A stretch of DNA of 64,000 nucleotides, from the NCBI RefSeq assembly GCF_041053055.1, contig NZ_CP163443.1, forward strand, positions 3,472,001 to 3,536,000. Reading direction: 5' to 3'. Source of the DNA: Streptomyces sp. R41 (GTDB lineage Bacteria; Actinomycetota; Actinomycetes; Streptomycetales; Streptomycetaceae). Shown in pieces: positions 1 to 8,669 of this stretch. The stretch's first letter is position 1, and each line of letters opens with the position of its first letter. Below the pieces are notes generated by a model that was given only the letters and a program-made list of their open reading frames with translations, searched no databases and was not told the origin of the DNA. Position numbers and translations under genes: made by a program.

Positions 1-716
1 ATCGCGGCCTCCAGGTGGTCACCGCCCACGTTGTCGAAGTAGACGTCGACGCCGTCGGGGGCGGCCTCGCGCAGCTGCTCGTCGACCGGCCCGTTCTTGT
101 AGTTGAAGGCGGCGTCGAAGCCGTACTCCTCGACGAGCAGCTTGACCTTCTCGTCGGACCCGGCGGAGCCGATGACGCGCGAGGCGCCCTTGAGCTTGGC
201 GATCTGCCCGACCTGGCTGCCGACGGCACCGGCGGCGCCGGAGACGAAGACGGAGTCGCCCTCCTTGAAGGAGGCGGTGCGCAGGAGGCCCGCGTAGGCG
301 GTGAGCCCGGTCATCCCGAGGACGCCGAGGTACGTCGACAGCGGCGCGGCCTGCGGGTCCACCTTGACGGCCTGCTTGGCGTCGACGACGGCGTACTCGC
401 GCCAGCCGAAGAAGTGCAGGACGTGGTCGCCGGCCTCGATCCCCTCGGCGTTCGAGGCGACGACCTCACCGACCGCTCCGCCCTGCATGACCTTGCCCAG
501 CTCGAAGGGCGCGGCGTACGACTTGGCGGCGCTCATACGGCCGCGCATGTACGGGTCCACGGACACGTACTTGTTCCGCACCAGGACCTCGCCCTCCCCC
601 GGCTGCCGTACCTCGGCCTCGACCAGGGCGAAGTCGTCCGGCTTGGGCCAGCCGACCGGGCGGCTGACCAGGTGCCATTCGCGGCTGACGGCGGGGAGCG
701 TGGGGGTGTCGGTCAT
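1..716 (-). CDS. NADP-dependent medium-chain oxidoreductase (CurA/prostaglandin-reductase type), 3' end outside window
   Basis: Zinc-independent medium-chain dehydrogenase/reductase that would reduce enones or quinones with NADPH in the cytoplasm. The visible N-terminal 238 residues start MTDTPTLPAVSREWHLVSRP and contain the YMRGRMS motif of the CurA/leukotriene B4 dehydrogenase group near residue 57. The nucleotide-binding stretch SGAAGAVGSQVGQIAKLKG follows, then FNYKNG. None of the zinc-ligand cysteines of true alcohol dehydrogenases is present. The gene starts at the ATG at 716 and runs off the left edge, so about the last third is missing. It is divergent from a MarR regulator 149 bp away, the usual arrangement for an oxidoreductase repressed by its neighbour. 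The substrate cannot be deduced. Confidence 0.9.
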   Translation of the reverse strand, partial: MTDTPTLPAVSREWHLVSRPVGWPKPDDFALVEAEVRQPGEGEVLVRNKYVSVDPYMRGRMSAAKSYAAPFELGKVMQGGAVGEVVASNAEGIEAGDHVLHFFGWREYAVVDAKQAVKVDPQAAPLSTYLGVLGMTGLTAYAGLLRTASFKEGDSVFVSGAAGAVGSQVGQIAKLKGASRVIGSAGSDEKVKLLVEEYGFDAAFNYKNGPVDEQLREAAPDGVDVYFDNVGGDHLEAA

Positions 717-865
717 GGGGGTGCGCCTTTCCTGTTTCCTACGGGTTTCCGCGAGTTTGTACCGATTCTCGCGTACGGCTCCGCGGGGGGCAAATACTTC
801 AGTACCTGAAACAACAATGCGCCTGAATATTTCATGATGTCAAGTAACGGGGTAACCTGGAGTCC

Positions 866-1315
866 ATGGCCACGCAGAAGACACCCCGAATCGACCCCCT
901 GACCATGGAGGTCGTCGAACTGATCGGCACGGTCGTGGCCCGCTACCACGAGGAGTACGAGGACGCGGCGGCGGAGCACGCGCTGACCGGCGCGCAGGCG
1001 CGGCTGCTGAGCCTGCTGTCGCTGGAGTCGCTGCCGATGCGGCGGCTGGCGCAGCAGCTGAAGTGCGAGCCGTCCAATGTCACGGGGATCGTGGACCGGC
1101 TGGAGGCGCGGGGGCTGGTGGAGCGGCGCCCGGACCCGGCGGACCGCCGCGTCAAGCTCGCCGCGGCGACGGCCGAGGGCCGGGAGGTCGCCCGGGGGCT
1201 GCGCGACTCCCTCAACTTCGCGCGGGAGCCCCTGGCGGGGCTGTCGGAGGACGAGCGGCTGGCGCTGCGGGATCTGCTGCGGCGGATGCTGGGGGCGGAC
1301 GTGCACGAGGGCTGA
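866..1315 (+). CDS. MarR-family transcriptional regulator
   Basis: 149-residue winged-helix regulator, the normal MarR length. The central part (about residues 38-95) reads LTGAQARLLSLLSLESLP, then RRLAQQLKCEPSNVTGIVDRL, then a wing RRPDPADRRVKLA with the conserved D-R-R. The C-terminal half is the helical dimer interface. It is transcribed away from the enone/quinone reductase gene, so by family precedent it probably represses that gene and itself from the 149-bp shared region and is released by a phenolic or electrophilic ligand. No unusual feature is visible. Confidence 0.93.
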   Translation: MATQKTPRIDPLTMEVVELIGTVVARYHEEYEDAAAEHALTGAQARLLSLLSLESLPMRRLAQQLKCEPSNVTGIVDRLEARGLVERRPDPADRRVKLAAATAEGREVARGLRDSLNFAREPLAGLSEDERLALRDLLRRMLGADVHEG

Positions 1316-1322
1316 GGCGGGT

Positions 1323-1448
1323 TCAGGCGAGTCCGCCGCCGGCGGTGGCCCGTGCGGTCCCGAGGAGCCGGCGCAGGGCGTCCACCGCCGGCGTCTCGAC
1401 GTCGCCCGGATCCGCCACCTCCGGTTCCGCGCGTCCCGCCGCCGTCAT
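1323..1448 (-). CDS. possible 41-residue ORF of unknown function
   Basis: A short frame reading MTAAGRAEPEVADPGDVETP and ending RLLGTARATAGGGLA. I see no domain and no clear ribosome-binding site. It is the only candidate in the roughly 315-bp gap between the marR gene and the SCO2400-family gene; the rest of the gap is GC-rich repeat-like sequence with a long hairpin. It may be a decayed gene end. Confidence 0.2.
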   Translation of the reverse strand: MTAAGRAEPEVADPGDVETPAVDALRRLLGTARATAGGGLA

Positions 1449-1545
1449 GACGGCAAGCCTGGCATGCGGAGTGGTTTTTCGCCCCCGCCGCCCCTGCCCA
1501 TTCCCGTACCTGGGGGCTGCCGCCCCCAGACCCCCGCTAAAAGAT

Positions 1546-1589
1546 CGCGCCGTTCCCCGCGCCCCTGAAGGGGCGCGGGGAACGGCGCG
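1546..1589. terminator. long perfect hairpin, probable bidirectional terminator/dispersed repeat
   Basis: Two 21-nt arms (1546-1566 and 1569-1589) are perfectly complementary around a GA dinucleotide; the core is TTCCCCGCGCCCCT. It sits between convergent genes (marR ending at 1315, the SCO2400-family gene ending at 1632). This matches the very common Streptomyces GGGGCGCGGGGAAC intergenic hairpin, which I know by eye from other genomes. Confidence 0.7.
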
Positions 1590-1631
1590 ACAAGCCCCCA
1601 CCGGGCAGGGGCGGCGGGGGCGAGAAACGTC

Positions 1632-2417
1632 CTACGTGCACCACCACAAGAAGCGGTTGCAGGTTTCCGACGGTGAAGGGGCCGGGGTTGGGGCGGACGT
1701 CGTGGGGACGGAGGTGACGGGGGCGGTGGTTTCGGGGGCCGAGGTGCGGGTGGGGGCCGAGGTCGCGCGTCCCGGAGTCGTGCCGGTGGTTGCCGACTCT
1801 TCATCCTTGTCCTTGTCCTTGCCGGAGGCGGACGCGGACGGAGACCCGGAGTCGGAGGGCGACGCGGAGGCGTCGGGCGAGTCGGTCGGCGAGGCGCCGC
1901 CCGCCCCCGACGAGTCACCCAGCGGCTGCGCCGTCTCCTTGGCGTCCGAGGACGTCGAACCGTCGGCCGACTCACCCCCGGCCGCCGCCGGCTTCGGGCT
2001 CAACCCTGGCGCGTCGATGCCGAGTTCGGCGAGACTCAGCCCACCCGCCGCGAGCACGAACCCCGCCGCGACGAGCAGCGTCCGGCGCCGCCGACGACGG
2101 TGCGCCGCGGCCTTGCGGTCCCGCCGGCTCGCGCCACCCGGAGCATCCGGACCTTCCGGGCCACCGGGGCCGTCGGCCCCCCGCGCCGCCCGTCCGCGCC
2201 CCCGGCCCCGATCCCGCCGCCGCGCGGCCCGTCCGGGCCGCTCGTCCGCGTCGTCGTCCTCGTCGTAGTACGCGTCGGCGTCGTCCGCGTCCACGCCCGT
2301 TTCCGGGCGCGCGTCGGTCTCCTCCGCATGCGCGCGGAGCTCTTCGACTGGGGTGCCGCACCCCGGGCAGGCAAGGGCGCCGTTGAGGTGCCGTCGGCAC
2401 GGGTGGCAGTAGTCCAT
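1632..2417 (-). CDS. SCO2400-family membrane protein with N-terminal zinc ribbon
   Basis: 261-residue protein of a family seen mainly in Streptomyces, with no known role. The N-terminus MDYCHPCRRHLNGALACPGC holds four cysteines arranged CxxC...CxxC, a probable zinc ribbon. An acidic stretch (about 40-60) and an Arg/Gly-rich basic stretch (about 62-112) follow, then one membrane segment LLVAAGFVLAAGGLSLAEL (about 114-132). A long Ser/Pro/Thr-rich extracytoplasmic linker leads to a conserved ending CNRFLWWCT. The zinc ribbon would be cytoplasmic and the tryptophan/cysteine tail outside. The low-complexity linker is typical of wall-spanning stalks. Transcribed toward marR and divergent from the dehydratase promoter. 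Confidence 0.85.
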   Translation of the reverse strand: MDYCHPCRRHLNGALACPGCGTPVEELRAHAEETDARPETGVDADDADAYYDEDDDADERPGRAARRRDRGRGRGRAARGADGPGGPEGPDAPGGASRRDRKAAAHRRRRRRTLLVAAGFVLAAGGLSLAELGIDAPGLSPKPAAAGGESADGSTSSDAKETAQPLGDSSGAGGASPTDSPDASASPSDSGSPSASASGKDKDKDEESATTGTTPGRATSAPTRTSAPETTAPVTSVPTTSAPTPAPSPSETCNRFLWWCT

Positions 2418-2575
2418 GACGCGGGAAGACTAAGTTCCTCACAGGTAACGTTCATAGGCACAGCTGTGAAGGTTGTGTGCTGAACTTCCCGTTCCGGCGT
2501 GCCGAGTTGAGACACCCCCGAACATTCCCCGCCATCCCGATCCCATCGCGTCGAAACCGTTATGCGTTCGACCCA

Positions 2576-2642
2576 TTGACACTCCAGGGGCCATGTCCTT
2601 ACTGTCACGCCAGCATTTCGAACGTGTGACGAAATTTCGAAC
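2576..2642 (+). promoter_or_regulatory. promoter with two IclR-type operator sites upstream of the sugar-acid dehydratase
   Basis: TTGACA at 2576-2581 and TACTGT at 2600-2605 (18-bp spacing) form a plausible sigma-70-like promoter. Two copies of a site follow directly: GCATTTCGAAC (2613-2623) and GACGAAATTTCGAAC (2628-2642, containing the palindrome CGAAATTTCG). The same site lies near 4930, 14182, 26246 and 28055, the last at the iclR gene itself. Placement just downstream of the -10 box fits repression. The assignment to the IclR protein is inference. Confidence 0.6.
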
Positions 2643-2671
2643 AGAGCCGAAGAGCACAGGGGGCAACTGCC

Positions 2672-3829
2672 GTGCGCATCACGGGAATCAGCACACACGT
2701 GGTCGGGACGCCCTGGCGGAACCTGACGTACGTCCAGGTGCACACCGACGAGGGCATCACCGGAGTCGGCGAGACCCGCATGCTGGGCCACACCGACGCG
2801 CTGATCGGCTATCTGCGGGAGGCGGAGGCCAATCACATTCTCGGCTCCGACCCGTTCGCTGTCGAGGACCTCGTCCGACGGATGAAGTACGGCGACTACG
2901 GACGCGCCGGCGAGATCGTGATGTCCGGCATCGCCGTCATCGAGATGGCCTGCTGGGACATCAAGGGCAAGGCCCTCGGGGTACCGGTGTGGCAGCTGCT
3001 CGGCGGCAAGGTCACCGACAAGGTCAAGGCGTACGCCAATGGGTGGTACACGACCGAGCGGACCCCGGAGGCCTATCACAAGGCCGCGCAGGAGGTCATG
3101 GCCCGCGGGTACAAGGCCCTCAAGATCGACCCCTTCGGGACCGGGCACTTCGAGCTCGACCACGACCAGACCCTCTACGCCGTCTCCCTCATCGAGGCCG
3201 TGCGCGACGCCATCGGGCCGGACTCCGAGCTGATGCTGGAGATGCACGGACGGTTCTCCCCTTCCACCGCCATCCGGCTCGCCCGCGAGCTCGCGCCCTT
3301 CAAGCCCGCCTGGCTGGAGGAGCCGGTCCCGCCGGAGAACCTCAAGGCGCTGGAGAAGGTCGCCGCCAAGGTCGACATCCCGGTCGCCACCGGTGAGCGC
3401 ATCCACGACCGCATCGAGTTCCGTGAGCTGTTCGAGGCTCAGACCGTCGACATCATCCAGCCCGACGTCGGCCACATCGGCGGGATCTGGGAGACGCGGA
3501 AGCTGGCCGCCACCGCCGAGGCGCACTACGTGCTCGTCGCCCCGCACAACGTCGGCGGGCCCGTCCTCACCGCCGCCTCCCTCCAGGTCGGCTTCACCTC
3601 GCCGAACTTCAAGATCCTTGAGCACTTCAACGACTTCGCGGACGCGGAGATCAAGAAGGTCGTGAAGGGCGCGCCGCAGGTCGTCGACGGCTACTTCCAG
3701 CTGTCGCACGAGCCCGGTCTCGGCGTCGAGCTGGACACCGACGCGGCGGCCGAATTCCCTCAGCAGCAGGCCCGGTTCGACCTCTGGGCGGACGGCTGGG
3801 AGCAGCGCAAGCCGAAGGGGACGCAGTGA
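2672..3829 (+). CDS. enolase-superfamily sugar-acid dehydratase (mandelate racemase/galactonate dehydratase type)
   Basis: 385-residue enolase-superfamily protein, which would dehydrate a sugar acid such as galactonate or arabinonate to a 2-keto-3-deoxy acid. N-terminal capping domain to about residue 115, then the barrel. The metal ligands read as Glu190 (in LMLEMHGRF), Glu216/217 (WLEEPVPPEN) and Glu242 (ATGERIH). Asp265 (QPDVGH) and His292 (APHNVGGP) form the usual acid-base dyad, and His192 parallels the H185 position of DgoD. The first ligand is Glu-x-His rather than Asp-x-His, so the exact substrate is open. The GTG start at 2672 lies 29 bp after the second operator. The gene overlaps the next by 4 bp, so the two are co-translated. 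Confidence 0.85.
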   Translation: MRITGISTHVVGTPWRNLTYVQVHTDEGITGVGETRMLGHTDALIGYLREAEANHILGSDPFAVEDLVRRMKYGDYGRAGEIVMSGIAVIEMACWDIKGKALGVPVWQLLGGKVTDKVKAYANGWYTTERTPEAYHKAAQEVMARGYKALKIDPFGTGHFELDHDQTLYAVSLIEAVRDAIGPDSELMLEMHGRFSPSTAIRLARELAPFKPAWLEEPVPPENLKALEKVAAKVDIPVATGERIHDRIEFRELFEAQTVDIIQPDVGHIGGIWETRKLAATAEAHYVLVAPHNVGGPVLTAASLQVGFTSPNFKILEHFNDFADAEIKKVVKGAPQVVDGYFQLSHEPGLGVELDTDAAAEFPQQQARFDLWADGWEQRKPKGTQ

Positions 3830-4830
3830 GCACCGCGGTCGTCATCGAGGCGCCGGGCGAGCACCGGCTGACCGCCCACGAGCCCCGGGAGCCGGGGGCC
3901 GGCGAGGCGCTCGTCCGCGTCCACGCCGTCGGCATCTGCGGCAGCGACCGCGAGGTCTATCAGGGCAACCGGCCCGACGGGTACGTCCGCTACCCCCTCA
4001 CGCCCGGCCACGAGTGGTCCGGGACGGTGGAGAGGGTCGGCGCGGACGTGCCCGAGTCCCTCGTCGGCCGCAAGGTCGTCGGCGAGGGCTTCCGCAACTG
4101 CCAGGTCTGCGACCGCTGCCACGCGGGCGAGACCACGCTGTGCACGGCGGGGTACGAGGAGACCGGCTTCACCCAGCCGGGCGCGATGGCCACCACCCTC
4201 ACCCTCCCCGCCCGGCTGCTCCATGTCCTGCCGGACGACGCCGACTTGACGGCCGCCGCCCTGCTGGAGCCCGCCGCCTGCATCGCGGCCGCCGCGCTCA
4301 AGGCCAACGCAAGGCCCGGTGAGCGGGTCGCGGTGGTGGGCACGGGGACCCTCGGGATGTTCGCCGTGCAGTTCCTGAAGGCGGGCTCCCCCGCCGAGCT
4401 GCTCGTGGTGGGCACCCGGCCGGATCGCGACAAGCTCTCCAGGGACTTCGGCGCCACCGACTTCCGCACCCGGGACCAGGAACTCCCCGACGACTTCGAC
4501 GTCGTCATCGAGACCGCCGGGTCCGCGTCCGCCGCGCGCACCGCCGCCTCCCTGCTCAGGCGCGGCGGACGCCTGGTCCTGACGGGGATCCCGGCGCCGG
4601 GCGCCGAGGGACTCGACCCCACCGATCTCGTCGTACGGCAGCTGGAGGTGCACACCGTGTTCGGGGCGCCGCCGGAGGCCTGGGCGCACACGGTGCGGGT
4701 GTTCGGCGCGGGGCTGCTGAACCCGTCGCCGCTGGTCACGCACGAGCTGCCGCTCGCCGAGTTCCCCCAGGCCATCGAGCTGGTGGGGTCCGGGGATCCC
4801 AAGGTCGGAAAGGTCCTTCTGCGTCCATGA
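3826..4830 (+). CDS. zinc-dependent alcohol/sugar dehydrogenase
   Basis: 334-residue zinc-containing medium-chain dehydrogenase, probably NAD(P)-dependent and acting on a sugar or polyol. Catalytic zinc ligands are Cys38 (GICGSD) and His62-Glu63 (PGHEW). The structural zinc lobe has Cys92, Cys95, Cys98 and Cys106. The Rossmann motif is VVGTGTLGMFAVQFLK (about 169-184). It overlaps the dehydratase by 4 bp. With the lactonase at 26414 and the dehydratase upstream, it could be the sugar 1-dehydrogenase that opens a non-phosphorylative pathway, but a role on a polyol or on the keto-deoxy product is equally possible. Confidence 0.88.
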   Translation: MSTAVVIEAPGEHRLTAHEPREPGAGEALVRVHAVGICGSDREVYQGNRPDGYVRYPLTPGHEWSGTVERVGADVPESLVGRKVVGEGFRNCQVCDRCHAGETTLCTAGYEETGFTQPGAMATTLTLPARLLHVLPDDADLTAAALLEPAACIAAAALKANARPGERVAVVGTGTLGMFAVQFLKAGSPAELLVVGTRPDRDKLSRDFGATDFRTRDQELPDDFDVVIETAGSASAARTAASLLRRGGRLVLTGIPAPGAEGLDPTDLVVRQLEVHTVFGAPPEAWAHTVRVFGAGLLNPSPLVTHELPLAEFPQAIELVGSGDPKVGKVLLRP

Positions 4831-4867
4831 GCCGTCCATGAGCCAGGTTCTTCCGCTCCCCTGATCC

Positions 4868-4909
4868 GTACGCCGGTACGGAGACACCTGACGCTTCGTA
4901 CCGGCGTAC
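4868..4909. terminator. 13-bp inverted repeat between dehydrogenase and next gene
   Basis: GTACGCCGGTACG (4868-4880) and its exact complement CGTACCGGCGTAC (4897-4909) are separated by 16 nt. It could be a partial terminator or an mRNA processing hairpin inside the operon, or a regulator site. There is no T-tract after it. Confidence 0.45.
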
Positions 4910-4929
4910 ACCCACCGACACGAACCATG

Positions 4930-4944
4930 TCCGAAATATCGAAC
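4930..4944. promoter_or_regulatory. IclR-type operator copy
   Basis: TCCGAAATATCGAAC; its reverse complement begins GTTCGATATTTCGG and matches the GTTCGAAATTTC site found at the other sugar promoters with one change. It lies 14 bp before the GTG of the next gene, which suggests an internal regulated promoter in addition to the one at 2576. Confidence 0.5.
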
Positions 4945-4958
4945 GCGAAGGACAGCTT

Positions 4959-5927
4959 GTGACCGACGCCTCCCTTACGGCAGCCCGTCGACCCGGTGAG
5001 CAGGCGCTCGCCGCGCTCGGCCTGGGCGCGCCCGACCTCTCACCAGCCGACGCCTCGCCGCACACCTTCCCGGGAGGCGGCCGCTGGCGCACCGAGGTTC
5101 CGTCCGTCGAAGGCCCCGAGGCCGTTGCCGTGGTCCTCAAGGAGTCCTCGCGGCTCGATGTGCCGATCCACCGGATCAGCCAGGGCAGCGGTGTCTGGAT
5201 GCTGACCGACGCCGAGATCACCGAGATGGTCGAGGCCACCGGTGAGCGCGACATCGAGCTCTGCCTCTTCACCGGGCCGCGCGGCACCTGGGACATCGGC
5301 GCCTCCGTACGCACCGACTCGCGCGGCGCCGGCCTGCGCGCCCGGGGCCACGACGCGGTCGCCGGCTGTGTCGAAGACGCCGTCCGGGCAACGGAGTTGG
5401 GCGTCAAGTGCCTGCTCGTCGCCGACGAGGGCGTGCTGTGGACGCTGCACCGGGCCCGCGTCGCCGGGATCATCCCGGCCGACACGACACTGAAGGTCTC
5501 GGCGCTGGTGGGCCCCGTCAACCCGGCCTCGTACGCCGTGTACGAGAACCTCGGCGGCGACTCCATCAACGTACCGAGTGATCTGACGCTCGATCACCTC
5601 ACCGAGATCCGGCGGGTCTCCGCCGCCCCCATGGACATGTACATCGAGGCCCCCGACGACCTCGGCGGGTACGTGCGGATGTACGAGGTCGCCGAGCTGA
5701 TCCGGCGCGGCGCACCGCTCTATCTGAAGTTCGGTCTGTCCAAGGCACCCGGGATCTACCCGTACGGCACCCATATGCGGGACCTGACCCTGGACACCGC
5801 CCGGGAGCGGGTACGGCGCGGCCGGCTCGCTCTCGACCTGCTCGCCCGGCACGGCGCGGACGGCGACATGGCGCCGCTCGGCTCCCGGCTGCCCGGCCCG
5901 CTCAACCGCTTCCCCACCGAGGCCTGA
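4959..5927 (+). CDS. U32-peptidase-like/TIM-barrel protein of unknown function in sugar operon
   Basis: 322-residue soluble protein. I recall relatives annotated as U32-family peptidase in actinomycete sugar operons, but I see no peptidase motif I trust. The alternating hydrophobic strands (VAVVLKES, IELCLF, CLLVADEGVLW, TLKVSALVG, MDMYIEAP, LYLKFGL) and glycine loops suggest a beta/alpha barrel. A stretch CVEDAVRATELGVKCLLVAD resembles a barrel strand with a phosphate- or carboxylate-binding loop. It sits between the dehydratase/dehydrogenase pair and the sugar importer, so an aldolase, isomerase or other lyase step acting on a keto-deoxy sugar acid is possible. That is a guess from context. 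The GTG start is preceded by GAAGGACAG. Confidence 0.7.
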   Translation: MTDASLTAARRPGEQALAALGLGAPDLSPADASPHTFPGGGRWRTEVPSVEGPEAVAVVLKESSRLDVPIHRISQGSGVWMLTDAEITEMVEATGERDIELCLFTGPRGTWDIGASVRTDSRGAGLRARGHDAVAGCVEDAVRATELGVKCLLVADEGVLWTLHRARVAGIIPADTTLKVSALVGPVNPASYAVYENLGGDSINVPSDLTLDHLTEIRRVSAAPMDMYIEAPDDLGGYVRMYEVAELIRRGAPLYLKFGLSKAPGIYPYGTHMRDLTLDTARERVRRGRLALDLLARHGADGDMAPLGSRLPGPLNRFPTEA

Positions 5928-5966
5928 ACACCCTCTCAACGACGAGAAGAACAAGGACTGATCACC

Positions 5967-7073
5967 ATGCGCACTCGCAGAAGCGCCCTCACCCTCATAG
6001 CCGGAGCCGCCTCCCTCGCCCTCACCCTGACCGCCTGCGGACAGAGCGGTGAAGGCGGCAGCAAGGAGGACAAGGGCAGTGCCAAGGGCGGCACCATCGG
6101 TATCGCGATGCCCACCAAGTCCTCCGAGCGCTGGATCGCCGACGGCAAGAACGTCGTCAAGGACCTGGAGTCCAAGGGCTACAAGACCAAGCTGGTCTAC
6201 GGCGAGGACGACCCCGACCAGCAGGTCTCGCAGATCGAGAACCTGATCACGCAGGGCGTCAAGGGCCTGATCGTCGCGGCCATCGACAACAAGTCGCTGA
6301 ACAACGTGCTGCAGCAGGCCGCCGACGCCAAGATCCCGGTGATCGCCTACGACCGTCTGATCCTCGGCACGAAGAACGTGGACTACTACGCGTCGTTCGA
6401 CAACACCAAGGTCGGTGAGCTGCAGGCCAGCTACATCGTCGACAAGCTGGGCCTGAAGGACGGCAAGGGCCCGTTCAACATCGAGCTGTTCGCCGGCTCC
6501 AACGACGACAACAACACCAAGTACTTCTTCAACGGCGCGATGAGCGTCCTGCAGCCGTACATCGACAACAAGAAGCTCGTCGTCAAGTCCGGCCAGACCA
6601 AGCTCACCCAGGTCACCACCCTGCGCTGGGACGGCGCCACCGCGCAGAAGCGCATGGAGGACATCCTCACCTCCACCTACAAGAGCGGCAGGGTCGACGC
6701 GGTCCTGTCGCCGTACGACGGCATCTCCATCGGCATCCTCGCCGCGCTGAAGTCGGACGGCTACGGCTCCTCCAGCAAGCCGCTGCCGGTCATCACCGGC
6801 CAGGACGCCGAGCTCGCCTCGGTGAAGTCGATCATCGCGGGCCAGCAGACGCAGACCGTCTACAAGGACACCCGCAAGCTCGCCGATGTCGCCGCGGCCA
6901 TGGTCGACGACGTCCTCAACGGCAAGAAGCCGGAGACCAACGACACCAAGACGTACGACAACGGCACCAAGGTCGTCCCCGCCTACCTGCTGCAGCCGGT
7001 GAGCGTCGACAAGACCAACTACACGAAGGAACTGGTCGACACCGGCTACTACAAGGCCAGCGAGCTGCAGTAG
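5967..7073 (+). CDS. monosaccharide ABC transporter substrate-binding lipoprotein (ChvE/XylF type)
   Basis: 368 residues. Lipoprotein signal [10 protein letters not shown]...LTLTACGQ with the lipidated Cys24, so it is anchored on the outer face of the membrane. The mature part is a two-lobed type-I periplasmic-binding fold: [15 protein letters not shown], the [17 protein letters not shown] strand-helix, [10 protein letters not shown] and ITGQDAEL are characteristic of ChvE. ChvE proteins bind xylose, arabinose, galactose or glucose. It is 45 bp upstream of the ATPase gene and clearly part of the same importer. Low-level monomer binding fits a pathway that takes up sugars released by the secreted arabinanases. 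Confidence 0.92.
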   Translation: MRTRRSALTLIAGAASLALTLTACGQSGEGGSKEDKGSAKGGTIGIAMPTKSSERWIADGKNVVKDLESKGYKTKLVYGEDDPDQQVSQIENLITQGVKGLIVAAIDNKSLNNVLQQAADAKIPVIAYDRLILGTKNVDYYASFDNTKVGELQASYIVDKLGLKDGKGPFNIELFAGSNDDNNTKYFFNGAMSVLQPYIDNKKLVVKSGQTKLTQVTTLRWDGATAQKRMEDILTSTYKSGRVDAVLSPYDGISIGILAALKSDGYGSSSKPLPVITGQDAELASVKSIIAGQQTQTVYKDTRKLADVAAAMVDDVLNGKKPETNDTKTYDNGTKVVPAYLLQPVSVDKTNYTKELVDTGYYKASELQ

Positions 7074-7118
7074 TCCCCCTGTCGGTCAATTCCTACGGCC
7101 TGAAGAAAGGGCACGACC

Positions 7119-8669
7119 ATGGCGGGACCCGTCCTGGAAATGCGCTCGATCGTCAAGACCTTTCCCGGCGTCAAAGCGCTGTCGGACGTCACGCTGACCG
7201 TCCGTCAGGGCGAGGTTCACGCCATCTGCGGTGAGAACGGCGCCGGAAAGTCCACCTTGATGAAGGTGCTCTCCGGCGTCCATCCGCACGGCACCTACGA
7301 GGGCGACATCCTCTTCGAGGGTGAGACCTGCGAGTTCAAGGACATCCGGGCGAGCGAGCAGCACGGCATCGTGATCATCCATCAGGAGCTGGCCCTGGTG
7401 CCGTTCCTGTCGATCGCGGAGAACATCTTCCTCGGCAACGAACACGCCTCGGGCGGGTTCATCAACTGGAACGAGACGCTGAAGCACGCCACCGAGCTGC
7501 TGCGCCGGGTCGGTCTGACCGACCACCCGGAGACCCGGATCACCGACATCGGCGTGGGCAAGCAGCAGCTGGTGGAGATCGCCAAGGCGCTCTCCAAGAA
7601 GGTGAAGCTGCTCATCCTCGACGAGCCGACCGCGGCTCTCAACGACGAGGACAGCGGCAAACTCCTCGATCTCATCCTGGAGTTGAAGAAGCAGGGCATC
7701 ACCTCGATCATCATCTCCCACAAGCTGAACGAGATCCGCCGGGTCGCCGACTCGGTGACGATCCTGCGCGACGGCCGGTCCATCGAGACTCTCGACGTCA
7801 AGGCGCCGGAGACCACCGAGGACCGGATCATCTCCGGCATGGTCGGCCGCGATCTCGACCACCGCTTCCCCGACCGCACGCCGTTCGAGGGCGAGGTGGG
7901 CTCGGCGCCGGCCCTTGAGATCCGCAACTGGACGGTGCACCACCCGATCGACCAGCAGCGCAAGGTGGTCGACGATGTGTCGATCAACGTGCGGCGCGGG
8001 GAGATCGTCGGCATCGCGGGCCTGATGGGCGCCGGCCGCACCGAGCTCGCGATGAGCGTCTTCGGGCGCACCTACGGCCGGCACGCGGGCGGCACGGTCC
8101 TCAAGGACGGCAAGGAGATCCGTACGAAGACCGTCGCCGAGGCGGTCGATCACGGCATCGCGTACGTCACCGAGGACCGCAAGCACTACGGCCTCAACCT
8201 CATCGACAACATCAACCGGAACATCTCGCTGACCGCCCTGGGCAAGGTCGCGAGGCGCGGTGTGGTCGACGAGCACGAGGAGCGCAAGGTCTCCGAGCGC
8301 TTCCGCAAGTCCATGAACATCAAGGCGCCGACCGTCTTCGAGACGGTGGGCAGGCTGTCCGGCGGCAACCAGCAGAAGGTCGTCCTCAGCAAGTGGATCT
8401 TCGCGGGTCCCGAGGTGCTGATCCTGGACGAGCCGACGCGCGGCATCGACGTGGGCGCCAAGTACGAGATCTACACGGTCATCGACCAGCTGGCCGCCGA
8501 GGGCAAGGCGGTCGTCTTCATCTCCTCCGAGCTGCCCGAACTGCTCGGTATGTGCGACCGCATCTACACCATGGCCGCCGGGCGGCTCACGGGCGAGGTC
8601 CCGCGGGCCGAGGCCACGCAGGAAGTGCTGATGCGCCAGATGACGAAGGACAAAGAGGTAACCCGATGA
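7119..8669 (+). CDS. mmsA: monosaccharide ABC transporter ATP-binding protein (MmsA/GguA type)
   Basis: 516-residue double ATPase that energises sugar uptake. Domain 1 has Walker A GENGAGKS (38-45), a signature region [14 protein letters not shown] and Walker [12 protein letters not shown]. Domain 2 lacks a classic Walker A lysine ([11 protein letters not shown]), as is usual for RbsA/XylG-type proteins, but retains [13 protein letters not shown] and [20 protein letters not shown]. It ends in an ATGA overlap with the permease. Other sugars (ribose, methylgalactoside) have similar ATPases; the ChvE-type receptor upstream favours the multiple-monosaccharide subgroup. The symbol follows the NCBI name of the subgroup. 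Confidence 0.93.
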   Translation: MAGPVLEMRSIVKTFPGVKALSDVTLTVRQGEVHAICGENGAGKSTLMKVLSGVHPHGTYEGDILFEGETCEFKDIRASEQHGIVIIHQELALVPFLSIAENIFLGNEHASGGFINWNETLKHATELLRRVGLTDHPETRITDIGVGKQQLVEIAKALSKKVKLLILDEPTAALNDEDSGKLLDLILELKKQGITSIIISHKLNEIRRVADSVTILRDGRSIETLDVKAPETTEDRIISGMVGRDLDHRFPDRTPFEGEVGSAPALEIRNWTVHHPIDQQRKVVDDVSINVRRGEIVGIAGLMGAGRTELAMSVFGRTYGRHAGGTVLKDGKEIRTKTVAEAVDHGIAYVTEDRKHYGLNLIDNINRNISLTALGKVARRGVVDEHEERKVSERFRKSMNIKAPTVFETVGRLSGGNQQKVVLSKWIFAGPEVLILDEPTRGIDVGAKYEIYTVIDQLAAEGKAVVFISSELPELLGMCDRIYTMAAGRLTGEVPRAEATQEVLMRQMTKDKEVTR

